Origin: Dokdonella sp. | Lineage (GTDB): Bacteria; Pseudomonadota; Gammaproteobacteria; Xanthomonadales; Rhodanobacteraceae | Assembly: GCA_019634795.1 (NCBI GenBank) | Contig: JAHCAR010000007.1 | Coordinates: forward strand, 62,001 to 126,000 | DNA length: 64,000 nucleotides | Reading direction: 5' to 3' | Made by a program: the position numbers and the translations under genes | The notes under the pieces: generated by a model | The model's database searches: none | Told to the model about the DNA's origin: nothing | Seen by the model: only the letters and a program-made list of their open reading frames with translations | In this document: positions 44,371-53,178 of the stretch, piece after piece | Position numbering within the stretch: the stretch's first letter is position 1 | Layout of the letters: every line of letters starts with the position of its first letter

Positions 44371-45948
44371 TCAGGAGCAAGCGAGCGTTCCGGCAGCGGC
44401 CGAGCAGCTACGCGAACCCTTGTGGTGCCACAGGCCCGAGTAGTTGGCAAGGCTGCCAGCAACGTTGTTGTTGACGAAGTTCGAGATGGCGAAGCCGGTA
44501 GCCGGCAGACCATCAAACACTTCGCCTTCGCTCGACGCATTGAGCGCATGCGGCTCGCTGGTCGGGTTGAAGCCGATGCGCATCCAGCCTTCGTTGAGGT
44601 TGTCGGCGCGGACGTCGACGTTCGAGGCCAGGGCCGAACCGAGAACCGGAGAAGTCGGGTCTGCGGCGAAATCGGCAGCGGTCTGGAACGAGATGATCTG
44701 CGCTTCGTAGCTCAGAACCGGAGCATTGAAGGTCGGATCGTCGCAAGGCGAGAAGCAGACACCGCAGTTCGGGTTGTCGGCGTCGGAGCCCGTGCACGAA
44801 CCCGGGGAAGCCTCTTCACGATTGAACGGGAACAGGCCGACTTCGACGTCGGAGGTGCCATCGAACACGTTGACGAACGGAGCGATCGCGGTCGCGCCGA
44901 CGATCAGGTTGTCGACGTAGAAGCGCTTGGTCGGGAACGTGACCACCCAGTCCGTGGTCGCCGCAGCACCGCCACCGAGAACGTACTCGTTGAAGATGTT
45001 GTTCTGCGTGAACAGGGCGCTGACGGCGTCGATCTTGCGGCTGCCCGGAGCGGATGCACCGTAGGTCGCCTGGATCAGCTGGCCGTTGTTGAACACGTAC
45101 GCCGTGGCATCCGCGTCGGAAGCACCCACGCTGATCAGCGACGGATTGACGTCACCCGGCACGCCGTGCAGGTTGTCGACGCCGTTGCTGACGAAGCCGT
45201 CGATGGCATCGGCGCTGTAGCCGGAGCTCACGCCCGAGCTGATGTCCACGAGAAGGGCCGAACCGAACAGGCCGCCGCTCGGCGGATCGATATCGATGTT
45301 CGGATCCGTGATCCAGTAGCCGGCCGGAACGCCAACCCATGCGGCGACGACCTGCGAGCAGTCCTGCGGGACGCCAGCGACGTGGGTGATCGCGTCGAGC
45401 GAATCGTTCGTGCGGTTGACCACGGTGCCCATTTCGATGATTTCGAAATGACCTTCGCGGGTACGGCTGAGGCCGGTCGGGCCGCCGTCTTCATAGACGC
45501 CGGAGTAACGGGCATTGGTGAACGGCAGGTAGGAACGGCCGTCCGGCAGCTGGCCGAGGCCGTTGCCAGTGGCGCCCTTGATGCGCGGAACCGTGCACGA
45601 ATTGTCGTCGGTGACGAGGTTGGCCTGGGCCTGGTCCGGGAGCTTGAACAGGTCAGCTGTCCAGACGTCGTACGGCGACAGGTAGACGTGGAAGTCGCGC
45701 ACTTCGCGGCTGTTGTAGCCTTCGACGAAACGGACCTTGACCGCCTTGCCCTGGTCCGTGGTGTTGACGACGGAGAACAGGGTCTGCAGGTTCTCGCCAG
45801 AACCATTCGCATTGACGGTGTAATACGGATAGATAAGAACTTGACCCAGACCATCCGGGTTCAGATTAACTGCGCTCGCGAGATTCGCGATGCCCACCGT
45901 ACCGGCGATACCGGCGACGACGGCGGTCGTCAAGCTATTTCGCTTCAT
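44371..45948 (-). CDS. exported surface/extracellular protein of unknown function
   Basis: 525-aa protein with signal peptide MKRNSLTTAVVAGIAGTVGIANLASA. Mature start VNLNPDGLGQVLIYPYYTVNANGSGENLQTLFSVVNTTDQGKAVKVRFVEG resembles families seen in Xanthomonadales and other proteobacteria without assigned function. Predicted to be all beta, acidic and Asn/Gly-rich, with Cys clusters (CTGSDADNPNCGVCFSPCDD; C-terminal CSAAAGTLACS) likely to be disulfide-bonded. The ATG at 45948 has GGAG 8 nt upstream. A strong downstream terminator and codon use suggest high expression. Its position at the end of the type II secretion operon makes it a candidate secreton substrate, but that is inference. Confidence 0.75.
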   Translation of the reverse strand: MKRNSLTTAVVAGIAGTVGIANLASAVNLNPDGLGQVLIYPYYTVNANGSGENLQTLFSVVNTTDQGKAVKVRFVEGYNSREVRDFHVYLSPYDVWTADLFKLPDQAQANLVTDDNSCTVPRIKGATGNGLGQLPDGRSYLPFTNARYSGVYEDGGPTGLSRTREGHFEIIEMGTVVNRTNDSLDAITHVAGVPQDCSQVVAAWVGVPAGYWITDPNIDIDPPSGGLFGSALLVDISSGVSSGYSADAIDGFVSNGVDNLHGVPGDVNPSLISVGASDADATAYVFNNGQLIQATYGASAPGSRKIDAVSALFTQNNIFNEYVLGGGAAATTDWVVTFPTKRFYVDNLIVGATAIAPFVNVFDGTSDVEVGLFPFNREEASPGSCTGSDADNPNCGVCFSPCDDPTFNAPVLSYEAQIISFQTAADFAADPTSPVLGSALASNVDVRADNLNEGWMRIGFNPTSEPHALNASSEGEVFDGLPATGFAISNFVNNNVAGSLANYSGLWHHKGSRSCSAAAGTLACS

Positions 45949-46195
45949 TACAGACACTCCTAAATTGACCACAGGGCTTTTGCTTACGGCTAACTTCTGT
46001 CCAACAGCAGTTTTGTCCCGCTTTTCACAGGGCAGGGTTAGGCAACAGCGGACCAATCGTACGGCAAGGTCCAATGCGGTGCAATCCCTCCCGGGCAACC
46101 AATCGTTGCCCGCCTCCCCTGACACATTGCGGGAATATCTCCAATGGGCTGCGAACCGTTCAGGTTCACGCTTGCGCCCACTATACCCGCATCCC

Positions 46196-46663
46196 TCAAT
46201 TGCCACCAGTTACCGGCTTGGCTTCCGGCAACAGATACCACTTGCCACGGGTCCTTAACCAGGTCTCCTTCACAAATCCGACCGAATTCACGTCGGTTCC
46301 GACCCCTGGCATCTTTGTTGTGTAATCAATCTGCAGGTCGATAACACAAACATCGGGCTTGTCGCAAGTCGCGCGGTAGGGCAAGACCCGGGTCCAGCGA
46401 ATCGGCCGGTTGTTCATTTCCTTGGCGTATTCCTCGCGATTCTTGGTCGCGCGGAAGCCGGGGCTGAGGTAGTCATAGGCTTTTTCGGCCTCATGCTTGA
46501 TCAGGAATTCCCAGCGCTCGATCGCCCGCTTTTCGGCCACCTTGCCGTCAGGAGGGGCATCCGGCCGGGTTCCATCACTGGCGCAACCGGCCAACAGGAG
46601 GCCAATAGCCAGGATTGCTGCTGCTCGACGTGCTAATGCTTGGATCAAGGTTGCATTCCTCAT
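46196..46663 (-). CDS. lipoprotein coupled to the secretin gene, NTF2-like appearance
   Basis: 155-aa lipoprotein: signal peptide RAAAILAIGLLLAGC with a good lipobox LLAGC (Cys at about residue 27), followed by a flexible DGTRPDAPPDGK linker. The remaining ~115 residues (RAIERWEFLIKHEAEKAYDYLSPGFRATKNREEYAKEMN... TWLRTRGKWYLLPE) have the helix-then-curved-sheet pattern and the terminal W-Y strand of NTF2/SnoaL-like domains. Its ATG overlaps the gspD stop by 4 nt (ATGA). Translation coupled to the secretin suggests a role in secretin targeting or assembly, comparable to pilotins, though it has no similarity I recognise to GspS or PilF/PilW. Confidence 0.75.
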   Translation of the reverse strand: MRNATLIQALARRAAAILAIGLLLAGCASDGTRPDAPPDGKVAEKRAIERWEFLIKHEAEKAYDYLSPGFRATKNREEYAKEMNNRPIRWTRVLPYRATCDKPDVCVIDLQIDYTTKMPGVGTDVNSVGFVKETWLRTRGKWYLLPEAKPVTGGN

Positions 46664-48957
46664 TGTTGCGGCTCTTCGGCAGTGGGTGGGGTCTTGCGCA
46701 TCTGGGCGCGCAGGGGGGCCAGGCTCTGGAACTGGCGCTTGTATTCCTCGGTGACTTCACGCGCTTCGTCGGAGTTGTTCACGACCTGGGGCGTGATCAG
46801 GACGATCAGTTCGGTGCGCTGGCGGCCCTTCTTGGTGCTGCCGAAAAGCTTCCCGAGTACCGGGATCCGGCTCAGCCCCGGCACGCCGTCTTCGGTGGTC
46901 TGGTCGTCTTCGGAAATCAGCCCGCCGAGTAGGATCGTGTCGCCGCTCTGCACGGCAATGCTGGTGTCGAGGGTCCGCGTATTGATCGGCGGATTGCCAC
47001 TGGCACCGACTGCACCGGGTTTGCTGACTTCCTGCGACACCTCCATGTAAACGAGGCCGCCGGGATTGACCCGGGGCTTGACCTGCAGGATCACGCCCGT
47101 ATCGAGATAGGAGGTATTGCCGATACCCGTCTGCGTCGTGGTGTTGCCGGTACCGGTGTTGGTGACCGAACCGAGCCCGATGATGCTTTGCGTCTGCACC
47201 GGAATCCGCGTACCGACATTTATCTGGGCTTCCTGGTTGTTCATGACCATGAGCGACGGCGCCGAAAGGACCTTGGCCTGGCCGCTGCTCTGCAACGCGC
47301 TCAGCGCGACCTGGAACTTGCTGTTCAGGTAGGAGGCGAAGATGTTCGAGCCTCCGGCGGTCGGCGTGGCCGCAGCGCCGCCGAGACCGCGGTGGCGGTC
47401 GAGCGGATTGGGGTAGACAGTGCCCTGGTCGTTCTCGTAGACGCCGCCGTAGCCCTCGCCGGTCAGGCCGGAAAACCACCACTTCACTCCGTACTGCAGA
47501 TCGCCGGAAAGCGTCACTTCGAGGATCTTGGTTTCGATATGCACCTGCAGCGGCGTGATGTCGAGGCGTCGGATCGCCGCCTGCATCGAATCCCATTCGG
47601 ACGGCGTCGCCATCACCAGCAGCTGGTTGCTTTCCTCGACTGCGGTGATGCGGATGTCGGAATCGCCGCCACTGATCGGGCCTGCCGACGCTCCGGTCGA
47701 GGCCCTGCTCGAACCGGCACCAAAGCGGCTCGAGCGCCGCGAACTGCCGCCGGCCCGGTTCGCGGTCGTATTCGTCGCGGCGGCATTGCCGACCGTGGCC
47801 GAGGCGAGGCCCGGCGCCACCGCGCCGGATGTGTCGGTGCGTCGCGAACCACTGCCGCCCGAACTGCCGAGGAAGATCTGGCCGAGGTAGTCGGCGAGAT
47901 CGGTCGACTTGATGTTCTTGACGTCGTAGACGAAGAGCTGGGTCGCGCTTTCGTCACCGGCGCGATCGAGGCGCTTGAGCCACTCCTCGGCCTGTTTCAG
48001 GTACTCCGGCTGCGCGGTGATCGCAATGATCGCATTCGAGCGCTCGATCGGAATGAAGCGGAACATGCCGGCCAGCGGCGACTCGCCGGCCGAACCGAAC
48101 ACCTTCTCGAGCTCCGGCATCAGCGTGCCGACCTCTACGCGCTGCAAGGTGAACACGCCGATCGACATGCCCTTAAGCCAGTCGACGTCGAAGATCTCGA
48201 TGGTCTGCGCATAGTTGCTGAGCTCCGAGGCCGTGCCGGCCAGGACCAGCATGCTGCGTGCCGTGTCGATGTTGATGAAGGCGTCGGGCTTGGCGTAGGG
48301 CTTGAGCAGCTTGGCCATCTCGCTCGGCGAGACGTAGCGCAGCGGGAACACGCGCACTTCGTAGCCGCGAGCCAGGTTCGGCGGCGAGATGCGCGGGGTC
48401 AGGTTGCCGGGCAAGGCATCCTTGATCTGCAGGACCGTGTAGCGGCCGTCCTTGTAAATGAGCGTGTTCCCGGTCCAGGACAGGAGCATTTCGAGGACCG
48501 ACATGGCCTGGTCGGCGCGGATCGGCTTGGCGGTCGAGAACGAGACATTTCCACCGACATTCGGCGCAATCGTGTAATTCTGCTGAAGCAGGTCGCCGAG
48601 GATCGCCTTGACCACGGCCTGGATCGGGTTGTTCTCGAAATTGAAATCGACCTGGCCCTCGGCGCCCGGTCCCGGTATCGGCCGGCGCGCGGCCTCTTCG
48701 TCGATGAACTTGCCCGTGCCGACCTGGATTTCGGGCTTCGGCGGCTCGAAAGACTTTTCCTCGCCGGCATTCATGTCGATGCCGCCATTGGTATTTTCGG
48801 TCCGCGAGGATGCCTTGGCGGCAAACGTTTCCGTGGTCAACGGGGCGGCGGAGGCGTCTGACCGCCCCGCATCGCTGCGCGCAGCCGGCAAGGTCGAACA
48901 GCCGGAAAGCAGGGTGAACGCCAGAGCGATCGAGAGATAGATGATTCTTGAAGACAC
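46660..48957 (-). CDS. gspD: type II secretion outer-membrane secretin GspD (XpsD)
   Basis: 765-aa secretin and a lipoprotein: SIALAFTLLSGC gives a lipobox near residue 17, as in XpsD. N0 domain from VDFNFENNPIQAVVKAILGDLLQQNYTI, then N1-N3 (LRYVSPSEMAKLLKPYAK, FRFIPIERSNAIIAITAQPEYL, DIRITAVEESNQLLVMATPSEWDSM). A roughly 70-residue Ser/Gly/Arg insertion (about 47660-47870) separates N2 and N3. The secretin core has VPVQTQ-type strands, SAPSLMVMNNQEAQINVGTRIPVQ and DTILLGGLISEDDQTTEDGVPGLSRIPVLGKLFGS. GTG start at 48957 with GGAG upstream; a longer frame to 49212 overlaps gspC and is rejected. Confidence 0.94.
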   Translation of the reverse strand: MSSRIIYLSIALAFTLLSGCSTLPAARSDAGRSDASAAPLTTETFAAKASSRTENTNGGIDMNAGEEKSFEPPKPEIQVGTGKFIDEEAARRPIPGPGAEGQVDFNFENNPIQAVVKAILGDLLQQNYTIAPNVGGNVSFSTAKPIRADQAMSVLEMLLSWTGNTLIYKDGRYTVLQIKDALPGNLTPRISPPNLARGYEVRVFPLRYVSPSEMAKLLKPYAKPDAFINIDTARSMLVLAGTASELSNYAQTIEIFDVDWLKGMSIGVFTLQRVEVGTLMPELEKVFGSAGESPLAGMFRFIPIERSNAIIAITAQPEYLKQAEEWLKRLDRAGDESATQLFVYDVKNIKSTDLADYLGQIFLGSSGGSGSRRTDTSGAVAPGLASATVGNAAATNTTANRAGGSSRRSSRFGAGSSRASTGASAGPISGGDSDIRITAVEESNQLLVMATPSEWDSMQAAIRRLDITPLQVHIETKILEVTLSGDLQYGVKWWFSGLTGEGYGGVYENDQGTVYPNPLDRHRGLGGAAATPTAGGSNIFASYLNSKFQVALSALQSSGQAKVLSAPSLMVMNNQEAQINVGTRIPVQTQSIIGLGSVTNTGTGNTTTQTGIGNTSYLDTGVILQVKPRVNPGGLVYMEVSQEVSKPGAVGASGNPPINTRTLDTSIAVQSGDTILLGGLISEDDQTTEDGVPGLSRIPVLGKLFGSTKKGRQRTELIVLITPQVVNNSDEAREVTEEYKRQFQSLAPLRAQMRKTPPTAEEPQQ

Positions 48958-48970
48958 GTGGATCACTCCG

Positions 48971-49693
48971 TCAATTCTTCTGGTCGTTGGGCGAGCCGTT
49001 GCGTTGCGCGCGCAGGCGTTCGGCTTCTTCGCGCATCTGCCGGCGACGCTCTTCGATGCGCCGGGCCAGATCCGATTCAGCCGCGTTGTTGTCCTTGCCC
49101 GGAGCCACCGTGCCCGGCGCCGACGGGGCCACCGGCGGTGGACGCTCGACCTTCGGCGGCGGTGGCGCAGCCGCCGGATAGAGTTCGATTTCCGCCGTTT
49201 CGTCGTTGGCATTCCTGAACGTGGCCAAGCGTGGCGCCAATGCCACCAGCGTCCAGCCTGCCTGATCGCCAGTCAACGGCATTCCGACCTTCAAGGCCAC
49301 CGATTCGTTCCGCATGTTGTCGCGCACCATGGCCATGCGCAACTCCGGGGTGGTCTCGGTCTTGCGCACGAGAATGACGCCGGTCAGGGTCACGTTGAGC
49401 GGCACGGGTGCCGGCCCCGCGTCGGCGACGTCGTCTTCGCTGACCGGTGTCGGCTTGCGGTCCTCGTTGAACAGCGGGCGACCGTCGACCTCATGGAACG
49501 CCGAAAGCGGCGGCAGGCTGAACGGGTTGCGATCGATGTCGCCGGCGATCGCCGGGCCCGGCACGGGATCCGGAGGCAGCCAGCCGTAGCCGCGGCCATA
49601 GCCGGCCAACTGGACCATCGCCGTGACCGTGAGCAGGCCACAGGCGCCGGCCAGCACGAGGGTGATCATGCGCGCAACCTTGACGTCCATCAT
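48971..49693 (-). CDS. gspC: type II secretion inner-membrane protein GspC/XpsN
   Basis: 240-aa bitopic protein corresponding to XpsN, the GspC equivalent of Xanthomonas. One N-terminal helix (ARMITLVLAGACGLLTVTAMVQLAGYG), then a homology region PLSAFHEVDGRPLFNEDRKPTP and PLNVTLTGVILVRKTETTPELRMAMVRDNMRNESVALKVGMPL, which contacts the secretin N0 domain. No PDZ domain; the C-terminus is a Pro-rich stretch then a charged helix RRIEERRRQMREEAERLRAQRN likely to be a coiled coil. ATG at 49693 overlaps the gspM stop by 4 nt. Confidence 0.85.
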   Translation of the reverse strand: MMDVKVARMITLVLAGACGLLTVTAMVQLAGYGRGYGWLPPDPVPGPAIAGDIDRNPFSLPPLSAFHEVDGRPLFNEDRKPTPVSEDDVADAGPAPVPLNVTLTGVILVRKTETTPELRMAMVRDNMRNESVALKVGMPLTGDQAGWTLVALAPRLATFRNANDETAEIELYPAAAPPPPKVERPPPVAPSAPGTVAPGKDNNAAESDLARRIEERRRQMREEAERLRAQRNGSPNDQKN

Positions 49694-50298
49694 GGCGCAG
49701 CCTTCCCGGGCTCGCGCAGGTAGCCGGACAGATTGAAGCGCACGTCGAGCGGGCTGGCCACGCGCTTTGCGCCTGGCGGCACGTAGGTCTGCTGCTTGTA
49801 GATCATCAACTGGTCGACGAACAGATAGGGCTTGCCACTTTCCAGATCGTAGAGGATCGCCGCCAGCGACTCGAGATCGCAGCGCAGGCGCGCCTGCACG
49901 ATGACGCTCTTGTACAACTCTTCCTGGCCGCCGCTGTACGGGGTGTTGCTGATCACCGAACAGCGCTTCGGATCGGACTGGTCGGTCTGCGCCTGGCGCA
50001 GGCGGGTGATCAATCCGGCCGAGGCGGCATTCGCATCGGATTCGGAAAGGAAGGCCTGGTTGTTCTGCTCGTACTCGCGAACCTCGGCCAGCTTGCGCTC
50101 GATCGCCGGCCGCTCAGAGATGACCCGACTGTAGCGCTGCTGCTGCTCGCGCAGGTCGGCCATCTGGCTGTAGTAGTCCAGATGTGGGGCGACGAACCAC
50201 CAGTGCACGCCAAACAGGTAGATCGCCAGCAGGACGATCAGGAGCAGGGTGACGGCGAGCAGGCGACCGTCCTTGGGACGCAGTTCAAGGCGCGCCAT
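49690..50298 (-). CDS. gspM: type II secretion protein GspM (XpsM)
   Basis: 202-aa inner-membrane protein of the T2SSM_b type. One N-terminal helix (LLAVTLLLIVLLAIYLFGVHWWFV) with a short basic cytosolic tail, a periplasmic coiled-coil part (DLREQQQRYSRVISERPAIERKLAEVREYEQNNQAFL) and a ferredoxin-like C-terminal domain (KSVIVQARLRCDLESLAAILYDLESGKPYLFVDQLMI). It pairs with GspL. ATG at 50298 lies inside the end of gspL (14-nt overlap). Confidence 0.88.
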   Translation of the reverse strand: MARLELRPKDGRLLAVTLLLIVLLAIYLFGVHWWFVAPHLDYYSQMADLREQQQRYSRVISERPAIERKLAEVREYEQNNQAFLSESDANAASAGLITRLRQAQTDQSDPKRCSVISNTPYSGGQEELYKSVIVQARLRCDLESLAAILYDLESGKPYLFVDQLMIYKQQTYVPPGAKRVASPLDVRFNLSGYLREPGKAAP

Positions 50299-51511
50299 CG
50301 GCTTTCTCCTCCTTGGCCTCGACCTTGTCGGACGCCTCCTCCACCGCTTTCCCGTCAGTCCGCGCGACAGGGGCCGGCACGCGGTCGACCGGAACGTCCT
50401 TCGGTTCGGCGCTGATCGTGAAGCGGTCCTTGCCGGTGCGCGGATCGGGCTGGATCTGCCCCTCCAGCTTCGGGTTGGCGAGGAACGGCGAGGCACTGAG
50501 CACGCTGATCAGGCCCGCGGCCTCCTTGCTCTGGCCCTGCAACTGGATCTGGTTGTTCTCGATGCTCAGGCGTTCGAGGTAGGTGTCATCGTTGAGGCGG
50601 GCGGCGAGGTCGTCGAGCAGGGCGACGACTAGCGGACCGTTGCGCTTCTTTTCGGCCAGGAAGTTGGCGCCGTTGATCGAGTCCTGCAGGGTCTTCTTGA
50701 GCTCGAGCACCTCGCGTGCGGCAACCGCCGCCTTGTCCACTTCCGCCTGCATCGTCTCGACGGCGATGGCGCGATTGTCGAGCGATTCGGACATGTTGAA
50801 GACCAGCAGGATCAGGGCCAGCGCGAGCAGGCCCAGGTTGACCGGCAGGCGCATGTCGCGACGGCGCGCGCGACGCTCGACGGGCAGCAGGTTGACCCCG
50901 CGCCGTGCCCCGCCTGCCGCGTCGTCGCTGCGCACGTCGACACCATCGAACTGGATCTGCTCACCGGCCACCGCGGCGAGCTGCGGATCGAGCAGCGACC
51001 TCGGCAGGACGACGAGTTCGACGCGCAGGCTGCGCGTGGCTGCGTCACGCGCCGCCACGCGGCTGTCGAAATAGACCTGGTCGGCCTTGAACGGGGTCTG
51101 CCGGTCCATTTCGAAGGTCAGGACCTGGCGCAGGTTCTCCTCGGCCGCGGCCGGCAGGGTCATGGTCCGGGTCAGTGCCTTCGATTCGGGCAGGCAAAAG
51201 ATCGTGCGCACACCCGGATTCTCGATGCGCGCCTGCAGCCGGCGGATCTCGGCGGCGCGCGCATCTTCGGGCAGGTCGAGGCCGACGCGGCCGAATTCGG
51301 AGACCGTCTGGTTGCGTTCGCGCAGGACGACGATGTCCTTGTCGCGCACCTCGAGCAGCAGGGCTTCGGAGTGACCGCCGAGGCGCTCGCGCCAGCGCTT
51401 CGGCAGGCAGGCAAGCAGCTCCGTTCCCCACCACGAGAAGAATCGCGGTAGCGGTGTCTTGGCAAGGCGCGTCCGCAGACGGGCCAACAGTCTGTCCAGG
51501 GCTTCTTTCAC
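50285..51511 (-). CDS. gspL: type II secretion protein GspL (XpsL)
   Basis: 408-aa assembly-platform protein. The cytosolic part (about 1-220) has an actin-like/PilM fold (ALLLEVRDKDIVVLRERNQTVSEFGRVGL, LPAAAEENLRQVLTFEMDRQTPFKADQVYFD) that binds the ATPase GspE. One transmembrane helix LPVNLGLLALALILLVFNMSESL (about 225-247), then a PilN-like periplasmic domain with ferredoxin fold (LLDDLAARLNDDTYLERLSIENNQIQLQGQSKEAAGLISVL). The C-terminus is a Lys/Glu/Pro-rich tail. Starts 6 nt after gspK. Confidence 0.9.
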   Translation of the reverse strand: MKEALDRLLARLRTRLAKTPLPRFFSWWGTELLACLPKRWRERLGGHSEALLLEVRDKDIVVLRERNQTVSEFGRVGLDLPEDARAAEIRRLQARIENPGVRTIFCLPESKALTRTMTLPAAAEENLRQVLTFEMDRQTPFKADQVYFDSRVAARDAATRSLRVELVVLPRSLLDPQLAAVAGEQIQFDGVDVRSDDAAGGARRGVNLLPVERRARRRDMRLPVNLGLLALALILLVFNMSESLDNRAIAVETMQAEVDKAAVAAREVLELKKTLQDSINGANFLAEKKRNGPLVVALLDDLAARLNDDTYLERLSIENNQIQLQGQSKEAAGLISVLSASPFLANPKLEGQIQPDPRTGKDRFTISAEPKDVPVDRVPAPVARTDGKAVEEASDKVEAKEEKADGAP

Positions 51512-51517
51512 AGTGAT

Positions 51518-52444
51518 TTACGCGTTTTCATCATCACGCCAGCGAAGCACCACGAAGGGTCGCCCCGCCGAATTCATGCCGCCCATGCGAATGGTCGCAT
51601 CCAGCACGGTACTGGCTCCGTTCGGGAGCTTGGCACGGGATTTGACACTATACGTGAGGCCTCCACCGTCCGCCATGAGGGGGGTTCCATCGGGCAGGGT
51701 CAGGCCCGAGCCGCCCTGGTTCAGCAGGCCCGGGGCCAGTTGCTGGCGCTGCTCGATGAGCTGCTGGGCCAGATCGGGGGTCATGCCGGGAATCGCCATC
51801 ATCGCCTCCATCGGCGCATAGGCGGCACTCGGCGTGCTGCGCCCGGAAAACATCGTGATCGCCGGCTCGATCTTCGTGTACAGCTCGTAGTTCATGCCAA
51901 AGACCTGCTGGATCTCGGACAGGGTTTCGAAAGGCGCGTTGCGCGGGCTGTACGGTAGCCCCACTGCCCGATAATCGTCGCGTTCCGCGCCATGCAGGGA
52001 GGTCAGGTCGTCCGGATCGCGCCAGTCCTGGATCGCATCGGCCAGTTCCTCGGCCTTTTCCTCCTCGACACCGACCCCGACGAAGAGGTTCTTCAGCGAA
52101 GCCGGGTCGGCGGCATTGATGTCGATCTTGCCGGAATCGTCGGTGATCGAGATCTCGACTTCGACATCATCGAAGACGAAGTGATAGGGGCGCCCGTCGG
52201 CCACCCACTTCTGCTGCGGATCGCCCTTGCTCAGCCCGTACACAGCCAGGTTGAGGCCGGCCTCTGCCGCATAGCGCGCGGTGGTCGTATCGAACAGATG
52301 GCGCGACTGCAGGCCCTCGGTCCGTGCGACCAGGGCGAAGCTGCCGAGCAGCACCGAGAGCATCGCGATCGCCCACAGGACCAGGACGAAGGCGACTCCG
52401 CGGTCGCGCCGCGGCGATCCGGATGATGGCAGGCGCAGGTTCAT
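51518..52444 (-). CDS. gspK: type II secretion minor pseudopilin GspK (XpsK)
   Basis: 308-aa minor pseudopilin, the tip protein. The leader is short and basic, then DRGVAFVLVLWAIAMLSVLLGSFALVARTEG, where the usual Glu5 is absent as in other GspK. A large alpha domain is inserted (INAADPASLKNLFVGVGVEEEKAEELADAIQDWRDPDD, repeated IEPAITMFSGRSTPSAAYAPMEAMMAIPGMTPDLAQQLIEQRQQL), matching the helix-hairpin-rich GspK fold. ATG at 52444 overlaps the gspJ stop by 4 nt. Confidence 0.92.
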   Translation of the reverse strand: MNLRLPSSGSPRRDRGVAFVLVLWAIAMLSVLLGSFALVARTEGLQSRHLFDTTTARYAAEAGLNLAVYGLSKGDPQQKWVADGRPYHFVFDDVEVEISITDDSGKIDINAADPASLKNLFVGVGVEEEKAEELADAIQDWRDPDDLTSLHGAERDDYRAVGLPYSPRNAPFETLSEIQQVFGMNYELYTKIEPAITMFSGRSTPSAAYAPMEAMMAIPGMTPDLAQQLIEQRQQLAPGLLNQGGSGLTLPDGTPLMADGGGLTYSVKSRAKLPNGASTVLDATIRMGGMNSAGRPFVVLRWRDDENA

Positions 52445-53178
52445 CGGCTTGGCTTGACCCCGGCGGACTGCGCCTCGCCCGGTGTCGGCGGAGGCGGCGG
52501 CGGATCATCGAATCGGATCTGTCCGGACTGGCGCGCGGCGCCGACATCGAGGACCAGCGGAATCTCCATGTCCGGCCAGCCGACCAGTGCCTCTGGTTTC
52601 ATTTTCAGCTCGATGCGGACCATCACGGGCGTCACGCTCGGATCGTCCCAGTCGTCCGACCAGTCTTCGAGTTCGCCCTGGTCGTCGAGCTTGCGGTACT
52701 GGAAACGGCCGCTGTCGACTTGGTCCATGAGGATGACCGGTTCCGCATCTTCCTTGCGCAGCTTCTTGAGATCGAAACCATTCAACATGGCATGCGTGAA
52801 CAGCAACTGCTTGCCGCCACGCGTATTCTTGAGTTCGAGGGTCTGCACGTAGGAGCCCCCGTTCGACAGGTAACCCGGCATCGGCGCGACGAAGCGCATG
52901 AAATCGTGCTCACCCTGGAACAGGAAGTTGGCGCCGCTGCCGCTCTCCTGCCCGAACGGCAGCGGCAGGGCCCGGCTCAGCTGGTGACGGATGAACTCCT
53001 GGGCGACGCGCAGGCGATTGGTGCGGTCGATCAGCGCTTCGCCGACATCCATGCCCTTGACCGCGGAACGGATGCCGCCGAACGCCGCCGCCAGCAGCAC
53101 GCCGAGCAGCAGGATCGAGAGCATGACCTCGATCAGGGTGAAGCCCGTGCTCGGCAGGCGTTTCCGCGCGCGAATCAT
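52441..53178 (-). CDS. gspJ: type II secretion minor pseudopilin GspJ (XpsJ)
   Basis: 245-aa pseudopilin. Prepilin leader MIRARKRLPSTG with cleavage before FTLIEVMLSILLLGVLLAAAF (Glu5 present). The body has conserved NRLRVAQEFIRHQLSRALPLPFG and a C-terminal Pro-rich tail DDPPPPPPTPGEAQ that is longer than usual. Cleaved and methylated by a GspO/PilD peptidase not encoded in this window. Overlaps gspI by 4 nt. Confidence 0.92.
   Translation of the reverse strand: MIRARKRLPSTGFTLIEVMLSILLLGVLLAAAFGGIRSAVKGMDVGEALIDRTNRLRVAQEFIRHQLSRALPLPFGQESGSGANFLFQGEHDFMRFVAPMPGYLSNGGSYVQTLELKNTRGGKQLLFTHAMLNGFDLKKLRKEDAEPVILMDQVDSGRFQYRKLDDQGELEDWSDDWDDPSVTPVMVRIELKMKPEALVGWPDMEIPLVLDVGAARQSGQIRFDDPPPPPPTPGEAQSAGVKPSR

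Noticed and set aside
48958-49212. N-terminal extension of gspD to 49212
   Set aside because: It would overlap gspC by 240 bp and put Arg-rich sequence before the lipoprotein signal peptide.
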